Positions 23,811-32,605 of a stretch of 64,000 nucleotides of DNA are shown piece by piece (the first letter of the stretch is position 1; each line of letters starts with the position of its first letter). The stretch is from Vulcanimicrobiota bacterium. GTDB lineage: Bacteria > Vulcanimicrobiota > Xenobia > Xenobiales > JADMJV01. The notes below the pieces were generated by a model that did not search any database, was not told the DNA's origin, and worked only from the letters and a program-made list of their open reading frames with translations. The DNA is taken from NCBI GenBank assembly GCA_019637395.1, contig JAHBVR010000026.1, forward strand, positions 53,805 through 117,804, given 5' to 3'. The position numbers were made by a program, and so were the translations under genes.

Positions 23811-26408
23811 ATGCCACGCAAAACAGAGGGCAGGCCTGATCCCCAGGCTCTGCTGGCACGGGTCGAGCACGACGCCGCGCCCACCAGGGGCCGGCTCAAA
23901 TTGTTCCTGGGTTACGCCGCGGGTGTAGGCAAGACCTACGCCATGCTCCAGGCCGCCCATGCGGAAAGGGCGGGTGGACGCGACGTCCTGGTGGGCGTTC
24001 TGGAGACCCATCAGCGCGCCGCCACAGCCGCTCTGCTGGTGGGGTTGCCAACTCTGCCCCAACGAAAAATGGCCCATCGGGACATCGTTCTTGAGGAGTT
24101 CGATCTGGACGCCTGTCTGGCCCGCCATCCCCAGTTAGTGCTGGTGGACGAACTGGCCCACACCAACGCGCCGGGCTCACGTCACCGCAAGCGCTATCAG
24201 GATGTCGAGGAGTTGCTTGAGGCCGGCATCGACGTCTACTCCACCCTCAACATTCAGCACCTGGAGAGCCTCAATGACGTGGTGGAGCAGATCACCGGCG
24301 TACGCGTGCGCGAGACCTTGCCCGACAAGGTGCTGGAGACGGCCAGCTCACTGGCTCTGATCGATCTGCCTCCGGAAGAACTACTCCTTCGACTGAAACG
24401 AGGCCAGGTCTATCAGCCGGCCAAAGCTGAGGCGGCCGCCCGCAATTTTTTCCGCCCCGGCAATTTGACGGCGTTGCGAGAACTGGCTCTGCGACAAACG
24501 GCCGACCGGGTGGACGACGACGTGCTGAGCTACATGAAACGACGCTCAATCAGCGGACCCTGGCCGGTTACCGACCGCTTGGTGGTGGCGGTTGGTCCCA
24601 GTCCTTTCTCGGAACGGCTGGTCCGGGCGGCGCGTCGGCTGGCCGAGGCTTTGTCGGCGGAATGGTTCGCGGTCTCGGTGCGCACCGGACAGACGTTGTC
24701 GGTGGCGGCCGAGGATCGCATCGTTCGGCACTTGCAGTTGGCCGAATCGTTAGGCGCGAGGACAGAAGTGGTCACTGGCCTTTCCATCTCCGAGGCGCTG
24801 GTGACTTTCGCCGAAAAGAACAACATCACCAAGATTGTGGCCGGAAAGCCGCTGGTCAATCGCTGGTGGTCTTCTGATCTGGTCGATCAGTTGATCCGGC
24901 GCTCGGGCGACATCGACATCTTCGTGGTCTCCGGCAAGCCCGGGGAAACCGCTCCCACTCCCCCGGCGCCGGCTCGGCCCCTCCCCTGGTCGCGCTACCT
25001 CCAGGCCGCGAGCGTGGTGGTGCTGGCCACGCTGCTCTGCTTTCCCATCAGCCATCTGCTCACTCCCACCAACCTGGTGATGGTCTACTTGTTGGTGGTG
25101 ACCTTGATCGCCTACTGGTGGGGGAGAGGACCTTCGGCTCTGGCCAGCGCCCTGTCGGTGGCCGTTCTTGACTTTTACTTCGTGCCGCCCTTCTATACTT
25201 TTGTGGTGAGCGACCACGAGTACGTTCTCACCTTCCTTGGATTGCTGGCCGTTTCGTTGTCGATCAGCGGATTGACTGCCCGCTCGCACGAGCAGGCGGC
25301 GGCTGCCCGCCAGCGTGAAGAGGAGACGGCCGCTTTGTTCGCCCTGAGTCGGGCCCTGGGCCAGGCCCTGGACGAGCAGGAAATCGGCAAGATCGTGGCC
25401 GACCACGCTACCCGTCAATTAAAACAGCCTGTGCAGTTTCTGCCCCCGGATTCAGGTGAATGGGAGCTGCCGGATGCGCAGCGCGCGGTGGCGCTTTGGG
25501 CTTTGCAACATGGCCAACTGGCGGGTAAGGGCAGCGAGACGTTGGCCGAGGCCGAGGTCCTCTGTCTGCCCGTTTTGAGCATCGAAAAGCGGGAAGTACT
25601 GGGAGGTTTGCTGCTGCCCTTGGAGCGTCCGCTCAGTCCTGTGCGACTGCGGCTGTTGGAAACCTTTGGCCGCCAGGCTGCTCTGGCCTTGGAGCGTTCG
25701 CGGCTCTCCATCGCGGCCCGCGAATCAGACCTCCTCAAGGCGACCGAGCGCCTGCAGACGGCTCTTTTGAACTCGATTTCGCACGATCTGCGCATTCCGT
25801 TGGTATCGATTTCGGGAACGTTGCAGGCCTTGCGTGACGAGCCCGACCAACATTTGAACCCGGAGCAACGTCAGGCCCTGCTGGACAATGCTCTTTCGGA
25901 GTCCGACCGCCTCAATCGGGTGGTCGGAAATCTCTTGCACATGACCCGTTTGGAATCAGGGGTCGTGCAGGCCAACCTGCAACCCCAGGAATTAGGAGAA
26001 ATCGTTGAGATGACCATGACCATGCTGCGACGCCCGGCCCGCGTCCGAGTGGAGCTACCCCCCGATCTGCCTCTGGTCGAGGTGGACTTCGGTCTGCTTC
26101 AGCAAGTGCTGGCCAATTTGCTTGAAAATGCCTTGAAGTATTCAGAAGGCCCGGTGGAAGTGGGCGTCTGGCCGGGTGAACGGGCCGAGCTCTGGGTCCG
26201 CGACTATGGCCGCGGCGTGCCCGAGGCGGAGCGTGAACAGATATTTGAGCGCTTTTACCGGGTACGCGCCGACATTAGCGGCAGCGGCCTGGGGCTGTCG
26301 ATCTGCAAGGGACTGGTCGAGGCGCAGGGCGGAACCATTCGCGTCGAGCCCGCTGATCCGGGTGCCCGTTTCGTGGTTGCTCTGAACTGGGACCAGCCGC
26401 ATGAGTAA
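23811..26408 (+). CDS. kdpD: potassium sensor histidine kinase KdpD
   Basis: An 865-residue KdpD. The N-terminal KdpD domain has a Walker A-like GYAAGVGKT (34-42) and LVLVDELAHTNAPGSRHRKRYQD. A universal-stress-like domain comes next (VAVGPSPFSERLVRAARR). Four membrane helices follow at about 390-490, then a GAF-like part, and a HisKA/HATPase core with the phosphorylated His in SISHDLRIPL and G boxes YGRGVPEAE and GSGLGLSICKGLV. It senses low potassium or turgor and phosphorylates KdpE. Here it is transcribed away from kdpFABC, unlike the common collinear order. It ends with an eight-base overlap with kdpE. Confidence 0.96.
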   Translation: MPRKTEGRPDPQALLARVEHDAAPTRGRLKLFLGYAAGVGKTYAMLQAAHAERAGGRDVLVGVLETHQRAATAALLVGLPTLPQRKMAHRDIVLEEFDLDACLARHPQLVLVDELAHTNAPGSRHRKRYQDVEELLEAGIDVYSTLNIQHLESLNDVVEQITGVRVRETLPDKVLETASSLALIDLPPEELLLRLKRGQVYQPAKAEAAARNFFRPGNLTALRELALRQTADRVDDDVLSYMKRRSISGPWPVTDRLVVAVGPSPFSERLVRAARRLAEALSAEWFAVSVRTGQTLSVAAEDRIVRHLQLAESLGARTEVVTGLSISEALVTFAEKNNITKIVAGKPLVNRWWSSDLVDQLIRRSGDIDIFVVSGKPGETAPTPPAPARPLPWSRYLQAASVVVLATLLCFPISHLLTPTNLVMVYLLVVTLIAYWWGRGPSALASALSVAVLDFYFVPPFYTFVVSDHEYVLTFLGLLAVSLSISGLTARSHEQAAAARQREEETAALFALSRALGQALDEQEIGKIVADHATRQLKQPVQFLPPDSGEWELPDAQRAVALWALQHGQLAGKGSETLAEAEVLCLPVLSIEKREVLGGLLLPLERPLSPVRLRLLETFGRQAALALERSRLSIAARESDLLKATERLQTALLNSISHDLRIPLVSISGTLQALRDEPDQHLNPEQRQALLDNALSESDRLNRVVGNLLHMTRLESGVVQANLQPQELGEIVEMTMTMLRRPARVRVELPPDLPLVEVDFGLLQQVLANLLENALKYSEGPVEVGVWPGERAELWVRDYGRGVPEAEREQIFERFYRVRADISGSGLGLSICKGLVEAQGGTIRVEPADPGARFVVALNWDQPHE

Positions 26409-27102
26409 GCAGATTTTGCGCGCGCTGGTGGTGGACGATGAGCCGGCCGTCCGCCGTTTTTTGCGGACCAGCCTGGAACCGCGCGGCTACCACGTCAGCG
26501 AGGCCAGTAGCGGCGGCGAGGCCATCGAGAAGGTGGCCGGCAGCCGTCCCGACGTCATTTTGCTGGATATGGGCCTGCCTGATCTGAGCGGTGTTGAAGT
26601 CACCCGAATTTTGCGCGAGTGGTGCAGCATTCCCATCCTGGTGCTCTCGGTGCGGGACGGAGAAGCGGACAAGGTGGCGGCCCTGGATGCCGGAGCCGAC
26701 GACTACCTGACCAAACCCTTCGGCCTGAACGAGCTACTGGCCAGGGTGCGAGCGGCTTTGCGGCGGGTCCAGCAGAACCCGGACGAGCCGGTCCTGGTGA
26801 GCGGTGGTTTGAGTATCGATCTCACCAACCGTGAGGTTCTGCGGGAGGGAATCCGGGTCGTTTTGACCCCGACGGAATACGATATCCTGAAGGCGCTGGC
26901 GCGCAAAGCCGGCAAGGTGCTCACCCATCAGCAACTGATGCGCGAGGTGTGGGGCCATGTGGAACAGGACCTGCACACGTTGAGGGTCAACATTAGCAAT
27001 TTGCGTAAGAAGATCGAGCCCGAGCCCGGCCGGCCGGTTCATTTACTGACGGAACCTGGTGTAGGTTATCGGTTTGTCCTGGTGGGCAATGGCGAACTCT
27101 AA
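26401..27102 (+). CDS. kdpE: response regulator KdpE (OmpR family)
   Basis: A 233-residue OmpR-type regulator: receiver domain with acidic DDE (12-14), phosphoacceptor D56 in VILLDMGLPD and lysine in DYLTKPFG, then a winged-helix DNA-binding domain (LTPTEYDILKALARKAGKVLT and the typical LRVNISNLRKKIE end). It should activate the kdp operon when phosphorylated by KdpD. The start overlaps the kdpD end by eight bases. Its stop overlaps the convergent porin-like gene by four bases. Confidence 0.95.
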   Translation: MSKQILRALVVDDEPAVRRFLRTSLEPRGYHVSEASSGGEAIEKVAGSRPDVILLDMGLPDLSGVEVTRILREWCSIPILVLSVRDGEADKVAALDAGADDYLTKPFGLNELLARVRAALRRVQQNPDEPVLVSGGLSIDLTNREVLREGIRVVLTPTEYDILKALARKAGKVLTHQQLMREVWGHVEQDLHTLRVNISNLRKKIEPEPGRPVHLLTEPGVGYRFVLVGNGEL

Positions 27103-28187
27103 AACTTGAGCGTTTGTTGAAAGAAAATCGACTTTTGATAGTCGACCGGAATACCGTTGTCGTCGAAGATCGAGTTGTCGGCTTTGTCAAACCGAAAATC
27201 GATGCGCATAGCCCATTCTTCGCTGAAACGGTATTCCGGCGTAAAGGTGAAGGCGCGGATACGGGCCGGTGTTCCCAGGCGGATGCCGAAGGGATCATGG
27301 TAGAACTCCTGACGCAGGTTGAGCCAGAATTTATCACTGAGCTGCGACTGCAGGTAGAGCGAGAAGCCGTTGACCCAGGCCGTGCCGTTGACGGGCGCCA
27401 GACCCTCTTCGGTGGAGGTAAAGGCATGCAGGCCGAGGTTCACGGCTTCGTGCACTTTGTAGTTGGCCACCACATCGTAGTAGCGACGGCGATCGGCTTC
27501 GTTGTAGGCGCGCTCGGGTCCGTCCAGGACATTAAAGATCAGTGAGAAGTCCGAGTTGGGGTGCCAGTTGACCTGACCGCCCAGCGATAAAGACCTGTTG
27601 GTATCGCGGAAGTTATCCTGGCCCAGAACGAGCAACGCCATCACTGAAAGTTCGTCGTTGAGGGAGTAATTGACACGCAAGCCGGTATGGGTAAATGGAT
27701 TGAAAGTATAGCCATAGGCTGGCGTAGCATGGGCATTTTTACCGTCCACGCCGGGCATCATCTCATAGCCTGTGTGGGTGGCGAATTTACCGGCGTCCAC
27801 GGAGAAGTCGTCGGAGATGCTATAGCGAACGAAGGCCTGGCGAATATCAAAGTCGGTGTTGCTCCGGCTGGTGAAGGGATCGCGAAAAAGCCCGGCAGCG
27901 GCGTCGATGCGAGGGTAGCTGCCGCCCAGGACCGTGTCCAGCCGGACGCCCAGTTGGTGCTCGCCCGACATCCCGTATTGGAGGTCCAGATTGAGGCCGT
28001 CCAGCTTCAGCTTGCGGTCGTCAAGCGCATAGCCGCGCAAAAGGCTGCGACTCTGAGCGGGTGCGGGAAAGTTCAGTCCGTAGCTCATGGCGGCGAAACC
28101 GCGGATGTGAATTTGAGGATATTCTGGCTGGGCAAAGGCCGCTGCGGAGAGGGCCAGAGAAAGGCTGCACAAATGATACTTATTCAA
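27099..28187 (-). CDS. outer-membrane beta-barrel porin-like protein
   Basis: A 362-residue exported protein with a signal peptide (HLCSLSLALSAAAFA, cleavage near residue 19) and alternating amphipathic strands, ending in phenylalanine (QQTLKF), the usual barrel-assembly signal. It resembles the BBP2/DcaP-like barrel families with the motif DIRQAFVRYSIS and PYTFNPFTHTG-type loops. The start is TTG, supported by GGAGG nine bases upstream. It lies between kdpE and kup, so a role in ion permeation across the outer membrane is plausible but inferred. It is the strongest sign in the window of an outer membrane. Confidence 0.7.
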   Translation of the reverse strand: MNKYHLCSLSLALSAAAFAQPEYPQIHIRGFAAMSYGLNFPAPAQSRSLLRGYALDDRKLKLDGLNLDLQYGMSGEHQLGVRLDTVLGGSYPRIDAAAGLFRDPFTSRSNTDFDIRQAFVRYSISDDFSVDAGKFATHTGYEMMPGVDGKNAHATPAYGYTFNPFTHTGLRVNYSLNDELSVMALLVLGQDNFRDTNRSLSLGGQVNWHPNSDFSLIFNVLDGPERAYNEADRRRYYDVVANYKVHEAVNLGLHAFTSTEEGLAPVNGTAWVNGFSLYLQSQLSDKFWLNLRQEFYHDPFGIRLGTPARIRAFTFTPEYRFSEEWAMRIDFRFDKADNSIFDDNGIPVDYQKSIFFQQTLKF

Positions 28188-28372
28188 GGTCGATAACCTC
28201 CGACCCGAAGGTAAGGGTTACTCCATCAAGGGGACATGCGGTAGAGCCGTGACCTTGTCAAGAAGCCCTCAAGGCGACTCTCAATCGGGCCCCGCGCGGC
28301 CTTGACATGATCTTTACCATTTGCGTCTGTTTTTGATCTCGTATTGACGTTGCGCCTGTTAGGTTTTTCCTC

Positions 28373-30298
28373 ATGTCCAATGAAGTGCCGACGCAGGAGA
28401 GCCAACCCGAGCAGCCGCCTCGTGGTAGCGCCGGTTACACGGCGACACTGGCCCTGGCGGCTCTGGGCGTGGTCTATGGCGACATCGGCACCAGCCCGCT
28501 TTACGCAGTCAGGGAATCTCTCGACTCAGGACACGGAGTGGCTGTCAATGCGGTGAACGTCCTCGGCACCATTTCGCTGATCTTCTGGTCGCTGATGTTG
28601 GTGATTTGCATAAAATACCTGTTCATGGTGCTACGGGCTGATCACCAGGGGGAGGGCGGCATTCTGGCCCTGACGGCCCTGGTAAGCGCAACGACGGCCG
28701 GTCCCCGGGCGCTGGCGGTGCTCACCACATTGGGTCTCTTCGGCACTTCTCTGCTCTTTGGGGATGGCATGATCACGCCCGCGATCTCCGTTCTCTCGGC
28801 GGTAGAGGGTCTTGAATTCATCGCGCCTCAATCAAAACCTTATATTCTTCCCATCACGATCGCGATTCTCGTGGCTCTGTTCGCGGTGCAGTCACGAGGT
28901 ACTGCCACGGTAGGACGGATCTTCGGACCGGTGGTGCTGATATGGTTCGCCACTCTTGCGGCCATGGGTCTCTACCAACTGGTTCAGGAGCCTTCCGTGC
29001 TGAAGGCCCTCAGTCCGCACTATGGATTGAGCTTCCTTTGGAACAATGGTTGGCGAGGATTCTTGGTGCTGGGGTCGGTCTTTCTGGTCGTCACGGGCGG
29101 CGAGGCGCTTTACGCCGACATGGGACATTTCGGTCGCAAGCCCATCCAATGGGCCTGGTTTGGCCTGGTCTTTCCCGCACTTCTATTGAATTACCTGGGT
29201 CAGGGTGCGCTTCTGTTACGTGATCCTCAGGCCATCAGCAATCCGTTCTTCTTGATGGGGCCTCATTGGACTCTGACCTGGATTGTGCTATCAGCTACTT
29301 TGGCTACGGTAATCGCCTCCCAAGCCCTGATCTCAGGAGCTTTCTCCTTATCGATGCAGGCAGTGCAGTTAGGCTATCTGCCGCGCCTGAGAATCATGCA
29401 CACGTCCGCCACCGAACGAGGCCAGATCTATGTTCCTAACGTGAACTGGATGCTTATGATTTGCTGCGTGGGGCTGGTGCAGGGATTCGGGTCTTCCAGC
29501 AATCTGGCGGCGGCTTATGGCGTCGCGGTCACCGCCACCATGCTCATCACCACTGTTTTGTTTTGCGCTCTCCTCATTCATGGTTGGCACTGGCGCCCCG
29601 TTCAGGCCATCGCCTTGTGCAGCACCTTTTTGCTGATCGAACTGGCTTTTTTCGCCGCTAATGTGGTCAAGATTCCTCAAGGAGGCTGGTTTCCATTGGT
29701 CATCGGCGGGGTGATCTTTCTGCTGATGAGTACCTGGAAGATGGGACGCCGACATTTATCCCGTCTGCTGCAGGCTCGCACCGTGCCCATGCAAACCCTC
29801 CTCGATCGACTGGCGGCTGGCGATGACCGCATCATTCGCGTCCCGGGTACGGCGGTCTTCATGAATGGCAACCGGCAGGCGACTCCCCCGGCACTCCTGG
29901 CGAATCTGGACCACAACTGCATACTGCACGAGAGAGTTGTATTCCTGGCTGTCGAAACCGCCGAGCAACCGGTGGTCGCCGCCGCTGAGAAAGTGCAGAC
30001 GCAGAGCCTGTCTGAAGGGTTCTGGCGCGTCATCGTGCGCTTCGGTTACATGGAAAGCCCTGAAATTCCACCTGTGCTGGAAGGTCTGGAGCTGGCGGGT
30101 TCCCCACTGAACCTCCGCGAGTGCACCTTTTTCTTAGGACGGGAAACGGTGATACCGCGCCGAGAGCGCTTTTCGGGAATGAGCTTCTGGCGTGAGGAAA
30201 TTTTCGCTGTCATGAGCCGTAACGCGGTCGACGCGACCGCTTTTTTCGCTTTACCTCCCGACCGCGTGATCGAATTGGGCAGGCAATTGGAGATTTAG
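28373..30298 (+). CDS. kup: low-affinity potassium transporter Kup
   Basis: A 641-residue KUP/HAK/KT family protein. The N-terminal signature ALGVVYGDIGTSPLYA (about 33-48) is diagnostic, and about twelve membrane helices follow up to residue 455, with GEALYADMGHFG in the pore region. The cytoplasmic C-terminal domain is present. It imports potassium by symport with protons and acts constitutively where Kdp is inducible. It lies next to the kdp genes with about 185 bases from the divergent porin-like gene, forming a potassium-uptake island. Confidence 0.95.
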   Translation: MSNEVPTQESQPEQPPRGSAGYTATLALAALGVVYGDIGTSPLYAVRESLDSGHGVAVNAVNVLGTISLIFWSLMLVICIKYLFMVLRADHQGEGGILALTALVSATTAGPRALAVLTTLGLFGTSLLFGDGMITPAISVLSAVEGLEFIAPQSKPYILPITIAILVALFAVQSRGTATVGRIFGPVVLIWFATLAAMGLYQLVQEPSVLKALSPHYGLSFLWNNGWRGFLVLGSVFLVVTGGEALYADMGHFGRKPIQWAWFGLVFPALLLNYLGQGALLLRDPQAISNPFFLMGPHWTLTWIVLSATLATVIASQALISGAFSLSMQAVQLGYLPRLRIMHTSATERGQIYVPNVNWMLMICCVGLVQGFGSSSNLAAAYGVAVTATMLITTVLFCALLIHGWHWRPVQAIALCSTFLLIELAFFAANVVKIPQGGWFPLVIGGVIFLLMSTWKMGRRHLSRLLQARTVPMQTLLDRLAAGDDRIIRVPGTAVFMNGNRQATPPALLANLDHNCILHERVVFLAVETAEQPVVAAAEKVQTQSLSEGFWRVIVRFGYMESPEIPPVLEGLELAGSPLNLRECTFFLGRETVIPRRERFSGMSFWREEIFAVMSRNAVDATAFFALPPDRVIELGRQLEI

Positions 30299-30330
30299 CG
30301 GTACGGCGTAGTTCCCATCCCCTATTTGTA

Positions 30331-30348
30331 ATGGTACAATAGTACCAT
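30331..30348. promoter_or_regulatory. perfect inverted repeat upstream of the small exported gene
   Basis: ATGGTAC-AATA-GTACCAT, seven-base arms with a four-base centre, in an unusually AT-rich stretch. It could be an operator; TACAAT within it also resembles a -10 box. An 11-codon frame (MSDKFKYYENI, 30347-30382) starts inside its right arm and may be a leader or chance. Confidence 0.45.
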
Positions 30349-30437
30349 GAGTGATAAATTCAAATACTATGAAAATATTTAGAATTATTGGCATACTGCA
30401 CAGACGGCCGTCACCAGTCATCAACGAAAGGTTCTGT

Positions 30438-30662
30438 ATGGATATCAAAAAGTACGTTCTTCCTGCGCTTGTCTCCGGCGCCATTACCCTGGCTATTTTT
30501 CCGGCCGCCTTCGCGGCGCCCGAGCAACCGAGTCCGTCGCCGACCACCAGCCCGTCGCCGACCACCAGTCCAGTGCCGACAACAAGTCCGTCACCGACTG
30601 ATTCGCCGTCGCCGGACGGTCCCCAAACTCCGGAGCAGCCCACACCTCCGAACCCCAAGTAA
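30438..30662 (+). CDS. short exported Pro/Thr/Ser repeat protein
   Basis: A 74-residue protein: signal peptide (KKYVLPALVSGAITLAIFPA, cleaved after AFA) and a mature part of about 48 residues built from repeated PSPTTS / PVPTTS / PSPTDS units. I start at ATG 30438 because GAAAGG lies six bases upstream; longer starts lack a ribosome site. Such Pro/Thr-rich tails are often cell-wall or surface spacers and may be glycosylated. It is followed at once by a strong terminator. No family assignment. Confidence 0.65.
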   Translation: MDIKKYVLPALVSGAITLAIFPAAFAAPEQPSPSPTTSPSPTTSPVPTTSPSPTDSPSPDGPQTPEQPTPPNPK

Positions 30663-30674
30663 TTGCTTTCAGGA

Positions 30675-30708
30675 GAGGGGGGCCCGTCGAGCAGACGGGC
30701 CCCCCCTC
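30675..30708. terminator. bidirectional intrinsic terminator
   Basis: A very stable hairpin, GAGGGGGGCCCGTC paired with GACGGGCCCCCCCTC around a five-base loop, between the convergent small exported gene and the hybrid kinase gene. It lacks a long T run, so efficiency is uncertain. Confidence 0.75.
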
Positions 30709-30730
30709 TGTTCGCCCGCCGGGCCGGCTT

Positions 30731-32599
30731 CTAGGCGCTGGCGGAGGCGAGCTGTCCAAGCAACGTTCGCAACTCGTTCAACGACACAGGCTTGGTAAGG
30801 TATTCATCCATTCCGGCCTTCAGACACTCTTCCCGGCCGTCCGCTAAAGCGCGAGCTGTAACGGCTACGATCGGCGTTCTGGGCCGGCCGCTGGCTCGTT
30901 CGTGCCCACGGATCGATCTGGCCACATCAAATCCGCTAAGATCCGGCATTTGCAGGTCCATCAGAATAAGGTCGAACGACTCTTGCTCGTAGCGGTGCAG
31001 GCCTTCTCGCCCTTCTGAAGCGACCTCGGTCCGGTGGCCGAGTTCCGCCAGCATGAGCCTCATCACATGCTGATTCACAGGGTTGTCTTCCACCACCAGA
31101 ACGTTGAGCGATCGTTTGCTCTGAACGCCCCTACCCTCGGGCGACTGGGGCTCGTTACGGACGGCTTCCGCCGGTATCTCGAAAAAGAAGGTGCTTCCCC
31201 GCCCGAGCTGGCTTTTCAAGTCCAGACGGCCGCCCATCAGGCGCACCAACTGGACGCACAGCGATAAACCCAGGCCGATTCCCTCAAAACGCCGGGTCGT
31301 GCTGGCGTCGGCCTGGGTGAAGAACTCGAAAATCGACTCCTGTCTTTGGGGATGGATTCCGATTCCATCGTCCCGAACCTCACAGCGTAATAACTGTTGG
31401 CTGGAAAGGAAATCGAAAGAGACTTCAATCGAGCCTTCTTGAGTAAATTTGATGGCATTGCTCAGCAGGTGTTGCAGTAGTTGGCGAAGGCGCACCGGAT
31501 CCAGGAGTAGATCGTCCCGGGGGGATTGTTTCAACGACAGAGATAAGGCCAATCCTTTGCCCTTAGCCTGAGCCTGCATGTCCTCAAGAACGGATTCAGC
31601 GAACTTCGGTAGAGACACCGGCAACCGTTCCAATTTAAGCTCTCCTGACTCCAGGGTGGTGAAATCGAGAATATCGCCGACCAATCGGAACAGAGCGTCA
31701 GCACTCTGCTGTATCAGGCGCACCTGGTCGCGCTGCTCCGCGGAGAGAGCGGTATTGGAGAGAAGCGAAAGGGGAGCCAGCACCCCGTGCAGGGGTGTTC
31801 GGAGTTCATGGTTGATGTTGGCCAGGAAGTGGCTTTTCGCTCGGCTGGCCTGCAATCGCTCCGTAATATCCCGAACATAGGTGGCGATATAGAGGGGAGA
31901 ACCACTGATGTCCCGATAAACCGTGGCATCAATTTCCACCGGAAAAGCCCGGTCTTTGCGTAACTCTGTCTGAAAAATGAAAGAATGCTTTTGGCGCAGC
32001 CGGCTCAGATCTCTGTCGAGCTGAGCCAGTGCTCCGGGAGCCACCAGAGAGCGGAAGTCTCTCCGAGTCAGATCCACGGAAGAGACTTCCAGCATTCGTG
32101 CAAAGGCCTGATTGGCGGCCTCGATATAGAATTCCTCGGGATGAAGAATGGCGATGCCCCATGAGGCGTCCTCAAAAAGCCGCTCGAATTTCTGCAGCGC
32201 GGTTCTGGATTGTGTGCTCAGTCGCAGCAGCACGTTCAGGCGGGAAGTCAGTTCGGGCTTGGAGGTGGGCATATACAGGATGTCGTCGATAAAACCCTGG
32301 CGCAGGCAGGCCACCGCTCCAGGTGAGGAATGGCGAGTGACCAGCAGCACAGGCAGAAGATGGCGCCGTCCCTTCAACTTTCCCAGGGAATCTTTGCACC
32401 GCAAGGCCATCGACTCATCGAGGATGATCAGGTCCTGATCTTCCAGGCCGTCGAGATCCTCGGTTTGATTCGAAAGCATCACCTCGTGTCCCAGTTCTTC
32501 CAGGAATTGATGAAGCATTTTACGATTGCTCCCGGGGCTTAAGAGCAGACCGATCCGTTGGGAAAGGACGGTTGCCGTGGCTCTGAGTTTCACTGGCAC
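30731..32599 (-). CDS. hybrid sensor histidine kinase with pseudo-receiver, PAS and receiver domains
   Basis: A 622-residue soluble protein. Order: an N-terminal receiver-like domain without the full acidic pocket (about 10-120, LIILDESMA), a PAS domain (about 135-255, ending YVRDITERL), HisKA with the phosphorylated His in ANINHELRTPLHG, HATPase with N (HLLSNAIKFT) and G boxes (DDGIGIHP, GIGLGLSLC), and a C-terminal receiver with D in LILMDLQMPD and lysine in YLTKPVS. It begins at GTG six bases after the kaiC-like stop with AAGG overlapping that gap, so the two are coupled. Input is probably the KaiC-like protein or a cytoplasmic signal. Confidence 0.9.
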   Translation of the reverse strand: MPVKLRATATVLSQRIGLLLSPGSNRKMLHQFLEELGHEVMLSNQTEDLDGLEDQDLIILDESMALRCKDSLGKLKGRRHLLPVLLVTRHSSPGAVACLRQGFIDDILYMPTSKPELTSRLNVLLRLSTQSRTALQKFERLFEDASWGIAILHPEEFYIEAANQAFARMLEVSSVDLTRRDFRSLVAPGALAQLDRDLSRLRQKHSFIFQTELRKDRAFPVEIDATVYRDISGSPLYIATYVRDITERLQASRAKSHFLANINHELRTPLHGVLAPLSLLSNTALSAEQRDQVRLIQQSADALFRLVGDILDFTTLESGELKLERLPVSLPKFAESVLEDMQAQAKGKGLALSLSLKQSPRDDLLLDPVRLRQLLQHLLSNAIKFTQEGSIEVSFDFLSSQQLLRCEVRDDGIGIHPQRQESIFEFFTQADASTTRRFEGIGLGLSLCVQLVRLMGGRLDLKSQLGRGSTFFFEIPAEAVRNEPQSPEGRGVQSKRSLNVLVVEDNPVNQHVMRLMLAELGHRTEVASEGREGLHRYEQESFDLILMDLQMPDLSGFDVARSIRGHERASGRPRTPIVAVTARALADGREECLKAGMDEYLTKPVSLNELRTLLGQLASASA

Positions 32600-32605
32600 A
32601 GCCTT

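Noticed and set aside
28264..28372. TTGACA upstream of kup as a promoter
   Set aside because: No acceptable -10 box at 16-18 bases was found.
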